Source: Haloterrigena sp. H1 (lineage in GTDB: Archaea > Halobacteriota > Halobacteria > Halobacteriales > Natrialbaceae). From it: a stretch of DNA of 64,000 nt. The position numbers and the translations under genes were made by a program. Positions 8,005 to 16,701 of this stretch are shown here, piece after piece (positions within the stretch are counted from its first letter, which is position 1; every line of letters starts with the position of its first letter). The stretch lies in the NCBI RefSeq assembly GCF_005938085.1, contig NZ_SMZK01000001.1, positions 2,914,001 to 2,978,000 of the forward strand. Reading direction: 5' to 3'. The notes under the pieces were generated by a model, which was not told the origin of the DNA, ran no database searches, and saw nothing but the letters and a program-made list of their open reading frames with translations.

Positions 8005-8847
8005 ATGGAACTGCTGGAGCGCCGACGGGCACTGATCGAAAAGCGCCTCGTCGAGGTGGTCGAAGGGGTCGAGCCCGAGACGCTCTCCAACGAAGTTCGC
8101 CATATCGCGCTCTCCGGGGGGAAACGCGTCAGGCCGATGGTGACGCTGTTGGCTTGCGAAACAGTGGGTGGACGGGCAGAGGACGCCGTCGAGTTCGGCG
8201 TCGGTATCGAACTCGTCCACACGGCGTCGCTTGTTATCGACGACATCATCGATCGCTCCGAACTGCGACGCGGGACGACCAGTGTCTGGGCCGAGTTCGG
8301 TCACGGCCCAGCGATTATCACCAGCGATGGCCTACTGGGAGAAGCGTTCGCACTCTTTTCGCCCGATCCGGACGCGACGCGCGTCGTCGCAGACGCAATG
8401 GTCGAACTCGGCGTCGGGGAGGCGACCGAACTGGCTGCCGAGCCAGCCAACGAAGACGAGTACATGACGCTCGCGCGTCGGAAGACCGGTGCACTGTTCC
8501 GGGCCGCAGCCGAGCTCGGGGCGATCGCCGCCGACTCCGACCCCGTCACCGTCGATGCACTGGGTGAATACGCAGAGCGGGTCGGCATCGCCTTCCAGAT
8601 CAGAGACGACGTGTTAGACGCCGTCGCCGATCCCGAAGCGCTCGGCAAACCGACCGGTCACGACGCTGCTCTCGAGCGACCGTCGGTTGTTCAGGTGACC
8701 GATCTCACGCCGGACGAGGCCAACGCTGCCGCCCGGCGGGAAGCCGACCGCGCGATCGACGCCCTGGATCGCGTCGAGACTGTTGATCCCGACGCCCGAC
8801 AGTACCTCCTCGAGCTCGCGGAGTTCGTCGTGCAGCGCGAACGGTAA
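8005..8847 (+). CDS. Polyprenyl diphosphate synthase (short-chain, trans type)
   Basis: 280 residues from the ATG at 8005; a TTG one codon upstream is the only alternative. The family landmarks are present: GGKRVRP near residue 34, first Asp-rich motif LVIDDIID followed by R-x-x-LRRG, and second Asp-rich motif FQIRDDVLD. The enzyme condenses isopentenyl diphosphate with allylic diphosphates, in haloarchaea making geranylgeranyl or farnesylgeranyl diphosphate for membrane lipids, carotenoids or quinones. At 280 residues it is shorter than the roughly 350-residue IdsA type, so it may be a second paralogue. The product chain length cannot be read reliably. It is convergent with the DUF373 gene. 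Confidence 0.88.
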   Translation: MELLERRRALIEKRLVEVVEGVEPETLSNEVRHIALSGGKRVRPMVTLLACETVGGRAEDAVEFGVGIELVHTASLVIDDIIDRSELRRGTTSVWAEFGHGPAIITSDGLLGEAFALFSPDPDATRVVADAMVELGVGEATELAAEPANEDEYMTLARRKTGALFRAAAELGAIAADSDPVTVDALGEYAERVGIAFQIRDDVLDAVADPEALGKPTGHDAALERPSVVQVTDLTPDEANAAARREADRAIDALDRVETVDPDARQYLLELAEFVVQRER

Positions 8848-8856
8848 CGCAACTCG

Positions 8857-9972
8857 TCAGACCCGATCGGCCTGTCGCGTTCCCTCTTCTCGATCCGAGT
8901 CAGAGAGTCGAGATTCCGCGACGGCGAACGTCAACGTACTGACGATCCCCAGCACCGTCCCTGCCGTCAGCGCCGCCGCGAGATAGGCGATCTCGACGTT
9001 CCCAAGGAAGAACGCGCTCACCGCGTGGAGGACGACTGCGATCGAGAGCACGTAAAAGGGAGCGTTGAGATAGCGCCACTCGAGCGAGCCGGCGATGTAC
9101 TCGTCGGTGATCTGACCGAGGCTGGTCGTCAGCCCGGCAGCAGCGAACCAGTGGATCGAGCCGTAGACGAGTGCGGCGAGCATGACGGGAACCTCGAGGT
9201 CGCCGCCGGACGACGACTGGACGGCCTCGAGGCTGTCGTGTCCGCTGACGCCGCCGAGGACGAACAGGGCAGCAGCGACGACGTAGGCAAACAGGGTCGT
9301 TCGACCGGCGTACAGCGATCGACGGGCGCGTTCGACGGTCGAATCCAGCCGGTCGCCGAGGCCGAGCCCGCGTGAGATGAGATAGAGTCCGAGCAGCGTC
9401 GACGTCACTCCAAGGACGACACCGGGCAGGTTCAATACGGTGCCGACGAGCGCGAGCGGGTAAATCAACAGGAGAATGCCAAGCGGGATGAGCAGCGTCC
9501 CGCGCGTCTCGGGGTCGTCTAACACCTGTTTGATCGTGTAATACATCGACTCTAAGTTCTGGGCTTGCCGGACCACGACCCGGCGGACGCCGTCGATGGG
9601 CACCCGCGAGCGGATGATCGGGATGACGGATTCGTCCTGTGCGCCGTCGGTGATCACGAGTGCGGTGACGTCTTCGCCGGTCGAGAGACTCGCGAGGACG
9701 GTGTCGACCTCGTTGCCGACCTCGCGATTGGCGCTGACGTCGCCCTGATCGTTTCCGGTGACGACGGCGACCTCGACGCTCTCGTCGCGCTCGGCGAGGT
9801 CGTCGTAGATATGCACTCCCTGAAAGATGACGTTGACGTCCGAGTCCTCCGGATCCGCGGTCGCGAGAGCGACGGCTGCCTCCTCGACCGGGTCGCGGCC
9901 GATAACTGGCGTCGAGAAGCCGGTCTTGCGGCCGAGGTCGTCGTCGAGGTCGACACAGAGGACCAGCAGCAT
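8857..9972 (-). CDS. DUF373 family membrane protein
   Basis: 371 residues from the ATG at 9972 (MLLVLCVDLDDDLG). The N-terminal ~145 residues are a soluble domain beginning with the Asp-rich VDLDDDLGRKTG and containing GRDPVEEAAVALATADPEDSD and ALVITDGAQDESVIPIIRSR, typical of archaeal DUF373 proteins. Several membrane helices follow (LLIPLGILLLIYPLALVGTVL, VVLGVTSTLLGLYLISRGLGL, then three or four more). The family is widespread in archaea and has no established function. An internal ATG-less extension upstream of 9972 is excluded because family members start here. Confidence 0.88.
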   Translation of the reverse strand: MLLVLCVDLDDDLGRKTGFSTPVIGRDPVEEAAVALATADPEDSDVNVIFQGVHIYDDLAERDESVEVAVVTGNDQGDVSANREVGNEVDTVLASLSTGEDVTALVITDGAQDESVIPIIRSRVPIDGVRRVVVRQAQNLESMYYTIKQVLDDPETRGTLLIPLGILLLIYPLALVGTVLNLPGVVLGVTSTLLGLYLISRGLGLGDRLDSTVERARRSLYAGRTTLFAYVVAAALFVLGGVSGHDSLEAVQSSSGGDLEVPVMLAALVYGSIHWFAAAGLTTSLGQITDEYIAGSLEWRYLNAPFYVLSIAVVLHAVSAFFLGNVEIAYLAAALTAGTVLGIVSTLTFAVAESRLSDSDREEGTRQADRV

Positions 9973-10168
9973 CGGGTTGTGGTTGCACGCCGCGCTATTT
10001 CCGTCTTCTGGGACAGCCGATCTCATCACGCGTCCCACGAGTATCGGACCGGTCAACACCAGTCGAGAGCCGCCGCTCGAGCGATCCGCCCCACGAGACG
10101 GATCAACGAGCCACAGCAACGGCCGAATCCGCACTCCTTTTGAGGCTCGGACGGCTACGATTCTTCGA

Positions 10169-11164
10169 ATGATCTCGAAGGGCTGTGAGCAGTGCGCGAA
10201 AGGGGGGAAGATGGTGCTGTTCGTCTACGGCTACTGCGACCAGCGCGACTGCTTTTACTGCCCGCTCGGCGAGAACCGCAAGAACGTCACCGACGTCTAC
10301 GCCAACGAACGCCTCGTCGAAAGCGACGACGACGTTCTCACCGAAGCCCACCGGATGGACGCCCTCGGCACGTCGATCACCGGCGGCGAACCCCAGGAGG
10401 CCCTCGGCCGGACCTGTCACTACCTCGAGTTGCTCAAAGACGAGTTCGGCGAGGACCACCACACCCACCTCTACACCGGGATTACGGGCGGCCGCGAGAA
10501 CATGCGCCGCCTTTCCGAAGCAGGCTTAGACGAGATTCGCTTCCACCCGCCCTACGAACAGTGGGGCGACCTCCACGGCACGGAGTGGGAGGACATCCTC
10601 TACATCGCCCGCGAAGAAGGGCTTACGCCTGCCTTCGAGATACCCGGCATTCGCGCCGAGGAGGAGTTCCTCGAGTTCTTAGACGAGGGTGCTGCGGAGT
10701 TCTGTAACGTCAACGAGTTCGAGATGAGCGACGGGAACTACCGTCGGATGCAGGAGAAGGGATACGAGCTCAAAGAGGACCACATGAGCGCCGTCGACGG
10801 CGACCGCGAGGACATCCTCGAGGTCATGGGCGACCACGAGCGAGTCTACTTCTGTACCTCCGTGTTCAAGGACGCGGCCCAGCACCGCCGCCGCCTGAAG
10901 CGCATAGCCCGCAACGTCCGCCGCGAGTTCGACGACATCACCGACGACGGCACCCTCGTCTACGGGAAGACGTACGCCGACCCCGAACGCCTCGAGGCGC
11001 TCGGCGTCCCCGAGGAGTTTTACACGGTCAAGACGAACCACGTCGAGGTCGCCTGGTGGCTCTTAGAGGAGATGATAGAAGAAGGAGACCTCGAGGACGG
11101 CGAAATCGTCGAGCAGTATCCGACCTACGACGGGCAGGTTGTCGAGCGGACGCCGCTAGCGTAG
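10169..11164 (+). CDS. Radical SAM protein (COG2108-like)
   Basis: 331 residues from the ATG at 10169 (MISKGCEQCAKGG). The cluster motif near residue 24 is CDQRDCFYC, a CX4CX2C spacing instead of the canonical CX3CX2C. An extra pair CEQC is at the N terminus. The SITGGEPQEA segment is the usual SAM-contacting GGEP. Further family-like blocks are HLYTGITGGRENMRRLSEAGLDEIRFHPP and FEIPGIRAEEEFL. The group is related to pyruvate formate-lyase activating enzymes, and its substrate is unknown. The long frame extending upstream of 10169 overlaps the antisense DUF373 gene and is not used. Confidence 0.85.
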   Translation: MISKGCEQCAKGGKMVLFVYGYCDQRDCFYCPLGENRKNVTDVYANERLVESDDDVLTEAHRMDALGTSITGGEPQEALGRTCHYLELLKDEFGEDHHTHLYTGITGGRENMRRLSEAGLDEIRFHPPYEQWGDLHGTEWEDILYIAREEGLTPAFEIPGIRAEEEFLEFLDEGAAEFCNVNEFEMSDGNYRRMQEKGYELKEDHMSAVDGDREDILEVMGDHERVYFCTSVFKDAAQHRRRLKRIARNVRREFDDITDDGTLVYGKTYADPERLEALGVPEEFYTVKTNHVEVAWWLLEEMIEEGDLEDGEIVEQYPTYDGQVVERTPLA

Positions 11165-11459
11165 CGTGGTCGCTCACGAGTGGGCGGCGCAAACGAATGG
11201 GTTTCGATGCAGGTTTTTCGAGGAGTGGTGAGTAGCGCGGGACATTCGGTCCCGCGGATCGTTCGCGCGGCGACGCCGAGCGAAGACGGAGCGAACGACC
11301 AGTGTGAGCAGTCTTTTGCACAGTATAACGATCGTCCCGCAACGTACAACACCCGGAAACGGTCGTTCCAGTTCGTTTCCGATCCGTTCGCCGTCGATCG
11401 AGTGGCAGCAGCTTATCGAGGCTGTAGTAATGGCGACCGTCTCGGAAGACGTGGCTACG

Positions 11460-12173
11460 ATGCAATTCCGAAACGCCGCAGTAATCGCCGTCGCACTGCT
11501 TGTGGCTCTCTCCGGGTGTAGTGCCCTTGGCGGCACTCAAGCTGGTGAGCCGACGAACGAGACCGACACGAAGTCAGTGACTGAGCCGGACGCGAACGGA
11601 TCCGACGGTGCGGACAATACGTCGAGCGATGTCGAACCGAACGATGCCGATGAAGACACCAGCACGGATGGTGGCGATGACACCGCAGCTGCAGCGTGGT
11701 ATCCGCCCGAAGAACCGAATCGGCCGCTAGAAGACAAACGCGAGGACCGAATCACGTCCGTCGAGTTCGTCGACAAAGAGCCCGCGGAAAACGGTGACGG
11801 GTACTCGAACTTCAACCTCGAGGTCGTTGCCAACACCAGCATGGAGGACGTCGATCCGGCCGAACACGGTGATTTGGAGGGCGAGCCGTACTTCTTCGTC
11901 AAGATCAACGAAGGCGAGGGCAACCGGAAGATTATCGAACGAACGGACGAGGTCAGGATGGACGAAAACGGGACGTTCTACATCGACGTTCGACCGGCTG
12001 GTATCGAAGAGTTCGGCGCGGGCTCGCTGACCGTCGAGGTCTTCCTGATGGACGAAGACAAAGACTGGGACGACATCTACGCCTCGGTTGGCACGGAGAT
12101 TCAGTACGCTCCGGACACAAGCGCTGACGGCTCGAGTTCGACTGTCACCGATTCGGAGTCGACAGACAGCTAA
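11460..12173 (+). CDS. Secreted lipoprotein of unknown function
   Basis: 237 residues from the ATG at 11460 (MQFRNAAVIAV). A signal peptide ends in a lipobox LSGC with the lipidated cysteine at residue 20. An acidic Thr/Ser/Asp-rich linker runs to about residue 75, typical of haloarchaeal surface lipoproteins. The folded part (VEFVDKEPAENGDGYSNFNL and onward to VFLMDEDKDWDDIYASV) looks like an all-beta domain. An ATG at 11430 is possible but would put ten polar residues before the signal. It stands alone, 295 bp past the radical SAM gene and tail-to-tail with the regulator gene. Confidence 0.7.
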   Translation: MQFRNAAVIAVALLVALSGCSALGGTQAGEPTNETDTKSVTEPDANGSDGADNTSSDVEPNDADEDTSTDGGDDTAAAAWYPPEEPNRPLEDKREDRITSVEFVDKEPAENGDGYSNFNLEVVANTSMEDVDPAEHGDLEGEPYFFVKINEGEGNRKIIERTDEVRMDENGTFYIDVRPAGIEEFGAGSLTVEVFLMDEDKDWDDIYASVGTEIQYAPDTSADGSSSTVTDSESTDS

Positions 12174-12209
12174 GCGTCGGCCCCGGATCGAGGGTGATGA
12201 TCCGAATGA

Positions 12210-13571
12210 TCAGTCGAAATTGGTCAGATCGACGCCCGGCAACGTGATGAGATTCTCCCGTCCGATGCGGAGTTTCTCGATCTCGTCGTCGTCGTCCATC
12301 TTCGAAAGCAGCTGTGAGACTTTGGCGTTCGACCAGCCCGTCTCCGAGACGATAGACGCCTGTTTCATCCGGCCGCCATTTTGTTTGAGCAGGCGGAGGA
12401 CGCGCTCCTCGTCGCTCAACAGCTCGGGGTCGACATCCTGGTGGTCAGACTCCTCGAACTCGAGACTGGTTCCGCGACCACGATCAGCATCAGTATCCGC
12501 TGTGACGGCTCCGTCAGTCATCTCCGAGCCGGATAGCGAGTCCCCTGATGTGGGCTCGGACTTGCTGGCGGCATCCGTCGCCGGAGTAGCGTGCGCGTCG
12601 GTATCGCGGTCGCCGAAGCCGAGCCGTTCGTACAACGGCAGTCGATCGGTCGGTATCGGGAGCCCGGTCGAACCGTCACGGTTCGCCAACAGATACCCAC
12701 CGGCTCCGATGGTAGCGATGATCACGAGGACAGCCCCGATCAGCCAGCCTGACATCGACAGTGGAAGGGTTCCGGTGCGAACGAACACGATCTCGAGTTC
12801 GTCGGCGGTAAACTCGGTGGGACCATCCCAGGTGAGCGATGTCGGCGTCTCGAGGGCGTACTCGGGTGGTGTTTCGACGACGAGACGCTGTCCTGCGGTC
12901 AGTCCCATCCAGGTTCCGCGATCCGTCTGAAACGCATCGCCGAAGTGGATTCGATCACCGTCGACGGTCGCAAAGTTAGTCCAGGTAAACGAGTAGGAGA
13001 TCACCCCGATCCGGGCGTTCTGGGTGGGCTCCGATTCATCGCTGCCATCACCGTCGGCCGGCGACTCGATGATTCGCGGTTCGTCCCACTGGGCGTTTTC
13101 GATCGACATCTCGCGACCGGTTTCCTGTTGAGCGATCCGCCGGAAGCGTTCGAACTGCTCGGGTGTGAAACCAACAGTTCGCTCGCCGGCCGTGACCTGG
13201 TCGGCGTACGCGCGAAATGATTCAGCGTCGCTCTCGTTCGTCAGGAGAAATCGACTTTCGATCGTCCATCGAACGTCGCCGTTCTCGCGAACTGTGAGCC
13301 GAATAACCTGCTTTGGCGTCGCTTCCGGAGTCGAATCGGTCGACTGTACTGCAGTGGGAACCGATACTGACTGCTCGATCGACCGCGCTTGCGAATCACT
13401 CGAAAGCGGGGAAGCAACTCGGTCTAGTGAGGCGAGGGACCGATCGGTACCGACAGCCGTCTGTTCGGGCGAGGGCGAAGCGGCTACAGCCGGTATAGCG
13501 ACCACCGTCCCGAGGAAAGACGCCACCAGGAGGGCTGAGAGGGCAACTGCGATGGCGGTGGATACCCGCAT
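12210..13571 (-). CDS. Membrane-tethered winged-helix regulator (DUF7345/DUF7343 type)
   Basis: 453 residues from the ATG at 13571 (MRVSTAIAVALSA). Order of parts: signal or anchor segment (about 6-30), a ~260-residue outer region with beta-rich character (VRWTIESRFLLTN, FTWTNFATVDGDRIHFGDAF), a membrane helix SGWLIGAVLVIIATIGAGGYLLA (about 278-300), an acidic linker, and a C-terminal winged helix (LSDEERVLRLLKQNGGRMKQ to SNAKVSQLLSKMDDDDEIEK). The plan is a one-component regulator that senses outside and binds DNA inside. It is divergent from the secreted-protein gene at 13774, with which it shares a 202-bp intergenic region. Confidence 0.8.
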   Translation of the reverse strand: MRVSTAIAVALSALLVASFLGTVVAIPAVAASPSPEQTAVGTDRSLASLDRVASPLSSDSQARSIEQSVSVPTAVQSTDSTPEATPKQVIRLTVRENGDVRWTIESRFLLTNESDAESFRAYADQVTAGERTVGFTPEQFERFRRIAQQETGREMSIENAQWDEPRIIESPADGDGSDESEPTQNARIGVISYSFTWTNFATVDGDRIHFGDAFQTDRGTWMGLTAGQRLVVETPPEYALETPTSLTWDGPTEFTADELEIVFVRTGTLPLSMSGWLIGAVLVIIATIGAGGYLLANRDGSTGLPIPTDRLPLYERLGFGDRDTDAHATPATDAASKSEPTSGDSLSGSEMTDGAVTADTDADRGRGTSLEFEESDHQDVDPELLSDEERVLRLLKQNGGRMKQASIVSETGWSNAKVSQLLSKMDDDDEIEKLRIGRENLITLPGVDLTNFD

Positions 13572-13773
13572 ACGTATCAACGGGTGGTTTCCCAGAGGAA
13601 AAAACACTTTCCATCGAAAAATAAAGCGTTACCAGCGGAAGTGAAGCGTCTCGAGGGCGGAGAACGCTTCTGATTCAATATCAACATATGATTAGCGACA
13701 GTTCAATTGCTCATACTCGTGGGTCAGTAGCAGTGCGACCAGTTTTTGTATCAGGAGAGGTTACGATTCGACG

Positions 13774-15000
13774 ATGAACCGATCGATTCCGCCCCTCCTC
13801 GCACTGCTTCTCGTCTCATCCCTGACTGTCGTCCCAGGGATGGCGACATCCGGATCTTCAGCAGGCGCACCCGCAGCGATGTCGGTTCAGCATCAGGTAG
13901 CGACTATCGACCCGGCCAACTCCGGGCTGCAGACAGTACCGAATACGACGAACCGACTCTCGCTCGAGGGAGCGTCCAGAAGCGAGTACACCGAGTACGG
14001 CCCTGACCTTGGTGTGGCGCTCGCGAGCACGGACGACGAACTTCGAATCGATCACACCCAGTACGTCGCCCTCGATCGGCAGTTCGACGATGCAACTGCC
14101 ACAGAGCAGAGTGCGTTACTCCAAACCGCATACGAGCGGTTGAAAGACCGCTCGGATACCCTCAGGACACGCGAAGAACAGGCAGTGAAAGCACATGCTA
14201 CCGGGGAGCTCTCGAACACACAATTGCTGAAAACGTTGCTCCGAAATCATCAGGAAGCAGCGGCCATCTCCGAATCGTTCGATGAGCTCGAAGAGCGGTC
14301 GGATCGTGTTCCTGGGAGTTCACTATCGGTCGCAGACCAACAGGATAAACTCGAGATGCATCGCAGCCGAATCCGCGAACAGCTCTGGTCGAATGCGTAT
14401 GGCAACGACGCAATCGGATATATTTCCGTCGAGACATCAGAAAAAGGATACGTGCTCGAGACTCTCAGCGAGGACTACCTCCGCGAAGCGACCCGATTCG
14501 ACAATCGAGATACATCGAGGGCGACTCAGTTCGCCGACCTCCCGGAGGCATACGAGCACAGCCTCGACCTGTATCCCTGGGCGTATAATACAGGTCAGTC
14601 GCCAGCGGTGAACGAATACACGACGGTACAACTCTATCAGATCAATCACGACCACGAGCAAGGCGAGCTCAAGGCGTATCTCGATGGCGGAACAGGTGAC
14701 ATCCATCGTGAGCGACAAACACTGGACCCAGACACGCTGCCAACGATTCGCCAGCAAGAGTGGCAGAAAGACGGGCACAAGCTAACGGTCGACAAGACTG
14801 CCGCAAACGGTCCACAGAAAGTGACGGTAGTCGATCAAGACGGCGAGCCAGTCACAGCAACGATTACGATCGGCGGCTTCGAGGTCGGCGAAACGAACGC
14901 TGATGGCAGCCTCTGGTATGTCCCACCCAGCACCGGATACGAACTCACGGCAGAGCGGCCGACAGGAACCACTGTCACCGTCGCGGTTTCGAATAGCTAG
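13774..15000 (+). CDS. Secreted protein of unknown function, next to pilin gene (possibly DUF7094-like)
   Basis: 408 residues from the ATG at 13774. A signal peptide (PPLLALLLVSSLTVVPGMATSG) is followed by a largely helical region rich in Arg/Glu (SALLQTAYERLKDRSDTLRT, then LKTLLRNHQEAAAISESFDELEERSD), probably a coiled coil. The C-terminal ~90 residues look like a beta domain with PQKVTVVDQDGEPVTATITIGGF, reminiscent of carboxypeptidase-regulatory or Ig-like folds. Base composition is slightly less GC-rich than the neighbours. It is divergent from the tethered regulator and 72 bp upstream of the pilin-like gene, suggesting an envelope-associated unit. Confidence 0.65.
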   Translation: MNRSIPPLLALLLVSSLTVVPGMATSGSSAGAPAAMSVQHQVATIDPANSGLQTVPNTTNRLSLEGASRSEYTEYGPDLGVALASTDDELRIDHTQYVALDRQFDDATATEQSALLQTAYERLKDRSDTLRTREEQAVKAHATGELSNTQLLKTLLRNHQEAAAISESFDELEERSDRVPGSSLSVADQQDKLEMHRSRIREQLWSNAYGNDAIGYISVETSEKGYVLETLSEDYLREATRFDNRDTSRATQFADLPEAYEHSLDLYPWAYNTGQSPAVNEYTTVQLYQINHDHEQGELKAYLDGGTGDIHRERQTLDPDTLPTIRQQEWQKDGHKLTVDKTAANGPQKVTVVDQDGEPVTATITIGGFEVGETNADGSLWYVPPSTGYELTAERPTGTTVTVAVSNS

Positions 15001-15072
15001 CGCTGTCGGACAGCAGGTCGAAGTGACAGGCAAGCGGACGTTTATACGATAACGCGCGGCCAGACGGTCGTG

Positions 15073-15570
15073 ATGGCGAAGGAAGAGACCAGCACGATCG
15101 TCGGCAGCGAGACGCGTGCCGTCACGCAGAGTATCGGTGTCATTTTGCTGGTAGCGCTTACCGTCTGCTTGGCAACGGTCGTCGCCGTCAATGCTGGTGC
15201 GTGGTCGCTCGAGCGACAGAGTCAAACTGCGACGTTCGAGTTGTCAGCTGACGGCGACCGTGCCGCGATCGTGATCACGCACATCGCAGGAGATGACATC
15301 GACGTCGAGGCGCTGCCAGTGACGATCGCAGTCAACGGCACGGAGTTGACTGTACAACCGCCAGTTCCGTTCGTCGGCGCGCACGGGTTCGATGGCACGC
15401 CCGACGGCCCGTTCAATGCGAAAAGCGATTCGACGTGGACAGCAGGAGAGCGCGCCGGCGTTTCGATCGCGGGGACGAACAGTCCGACGCTTACCGCAGG
15501 CGATTCAGTCACCGTCACGCTCGCCGTCGACGATCGACAGGTGGCGACGCTCGAGACGACGGCGAGCTAA
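15073..15570 (+). CDS. Type IV pilin-like protein
   Basis: 165 residues from the ATG at 15073; a GTG one codon earlier is equally readable. The N terminus has the class III signal pattern: a polar leader ending ETRA, then the hydrophobic stretch VTQSIGVILLVALTVCLATVVAVNAG, fitting PibD cleavage before Val. The remainder is a beta-rich domain of haloarchaeal pilins (TATFELSADGDRAAIVITHIAGDDID and SVTVTLAVDDRQVATLET). It would be assembled into, or associated with, adhesion pili. It follows the secreted-protein gene on the same strand. Confidence 0.85.
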   Translation: MAKEETSTIVGSETRAVTQSIGVILLVALTVCLATVVAVNAGAWSLERQSQTATFELSADGDRAAIVITHIAGDDIDVEALPVTIAVNGTELTVQPPVPFVGAHGFDGTPDGPFNAKSDSTWTAGERAGVSIAGTNSPTLTAGDSVTVTLAVDDRQVATLETTAS

Positions 15571-15587
15571 GCGCGCGGCGCGCGCTA

Positions 15588-16211
15588 CTATTCTGGGGCG
15601 CGCCCGATCGTCGTGATCGCGACGTCGGGGTCGTACGACGGGCCCATAAAGGCGTGTTTGACGTCCTCGAAGCCGGCGGTCTTGAACATCCGATCAGCCT
15701 CGTACTCGTCGTAGAAGAGCATGATCGAGTCGGCCAGTAGCTGGCTGACGACGTTATCGGGGTAGTTCGGCCCGACGACGAGGACCTGTCCGCCGGGTTT
15801 GAGGACACGGCGGAACTCCCGGAGCGCGAGGATCGGGTTCGGCCAGTACTCGATCGAGCCAGACGACCAGACGATGTCGAACGTGTCGGTCGCAAACGGC
15901 AGCCGTTCGGCGTCGCCGCGATGGAAATGTACCGGCGGCGCGCGTGTGCCGAACTTCTCGTAGGCCTGTTCGAGCTGGTGTTCGCTCTGGTCGAGCGCGT
16001 AGACCTCGTCGACGTGCTCGAGCAGCCCCTCGGTCGCGAAGCCGGTCCCACAGCCGACGTCGAGGACGGTCATTTCCTCCTCGAACTCGAGCAGGGAGAG
16101 GGCCTCGTCGCGCATCTCCTCGGTCCAGATGAAGGGGTTCACCTGATCGTAGACCCGCGAGAGGTACTTATAAAACAGTCGGGCACGGGCCTTGTTCTCG
16201 AGAAGTCCCAT
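15588..16211 (-). CDS. SAM-dependent methyltransferase, quinone-type (MPBQ/MenG-like)
   Basis: 207 residues from the ATG at 16211. The start MGLLENKARARLFYKYLSRVYDQVNPFIWTEEM followed by TVLDVGCGTGFATEGLLEHV (motif I) and FDIVWSSGSIEYWPNP (motif II region) resembles the MPBQ/MSBQ and UbiE/MenG methyltransferases. REFRRVLKPGGQVLVVGPNYPDN is motif III. Haloarchaea need such an enzyme for menaquinone or methylmenaquinone, which fits its place next to the energy-conserving ATP synthase operon, but the substrate is an inference. It is divergent from atpH (157 bp between starts). Confidence 0.8.
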   Translation of the reverse strand: MGLLENKARARLFYKYLSRVYDQVNPFIWTEEMRDEALSLLEFEEEMTVLDVGCGTGFATEGLLEHVDEVYALDQSEHQLEQAYEKFGTRAPPVHFHRGDAERLPFATDTFDIVWSSGSIEYWPNPILALREFRRVLKPGGQVLVVGPNYPDNVVSQLLADSIMLFYDEYEADRMFKTAGFEDVKHAFMGPSYDPDVAITTIGRAPE

Positions 16212-16368
16212 TAGTGATGGATTTCGATCCGATCGACATATGTCTGCTGTTCCCGGCGCTATGAGATGCGACTAACAAGGTATTACCGGCTGTTCGAGAA
16301 CGATAGCCACTGAGTCACTTTCGCAACTACCATATACACGCTCTGGCAAACGTCCGGTTGCTTAGAGT

Positions 16369-16701
16369 ATGCCGAGGCCAGAGGTTCTCGAACGAATTAA
16401 GTCGGCCGAAGACGAGGCCGACGAGATCGTCGCATTGGCAGAAAACGACCGCGACGAGCGAATAGCCGAGGCCCGGAAACGTGCCGAGGAGATTCGCACA
16501 GAAGCGGAACAGGAGGCGCAGGAGCTAAAAGAGCGCCGCCTGGAGGAGGCTCGCGAAGAGATCGATGCGGAATGCGAGCAGGTCCTCGAACAAGGCGAAC
16601 AGGAGCGCGAGGCACTCGCCGAGCGCGCCCGAGACCGGGTCGACGAAGTGACCGACCACGTCGTCGAACTGTTCCAGGAGGACGTCCATGCTCAGACCTG
16701 A
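16369..16701 (+). CDS. atpH: A-type ATP synthase subunit H (peripheral stalk)
   Basis: 110 residues from the ATG at 16369, first gene of the operon. Apart from short ends it is one long charged helix (EVLERIKSAEDEADEIVALA, then repeated Glu/Arg/Ala-rich heptads), as expected for the stalk subunit that pairs with subunit E. Its last 14 bases overlap the start of atpI. It holds the A1 head still relative to the membrane motor. Confidence 0.9.
   Translation: MPRPEVLERIKSAEDEADEIVALAENDRDERIAEARKRAEEIRTEAEQEAQELKERRLEEAREEIDAECEQVLEQGEQEREALAERARDRVDEVTDHVVELFQEDVHAQT

Noticed and set aside
16236..16256. catatgtctgctgttcccgg near the methyltransferase start as a further copy of the palindrome arm
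   Set aside because: It matches the arm only with several mismatches and lacks the inner stem, so it cannot be distinguished from chance.
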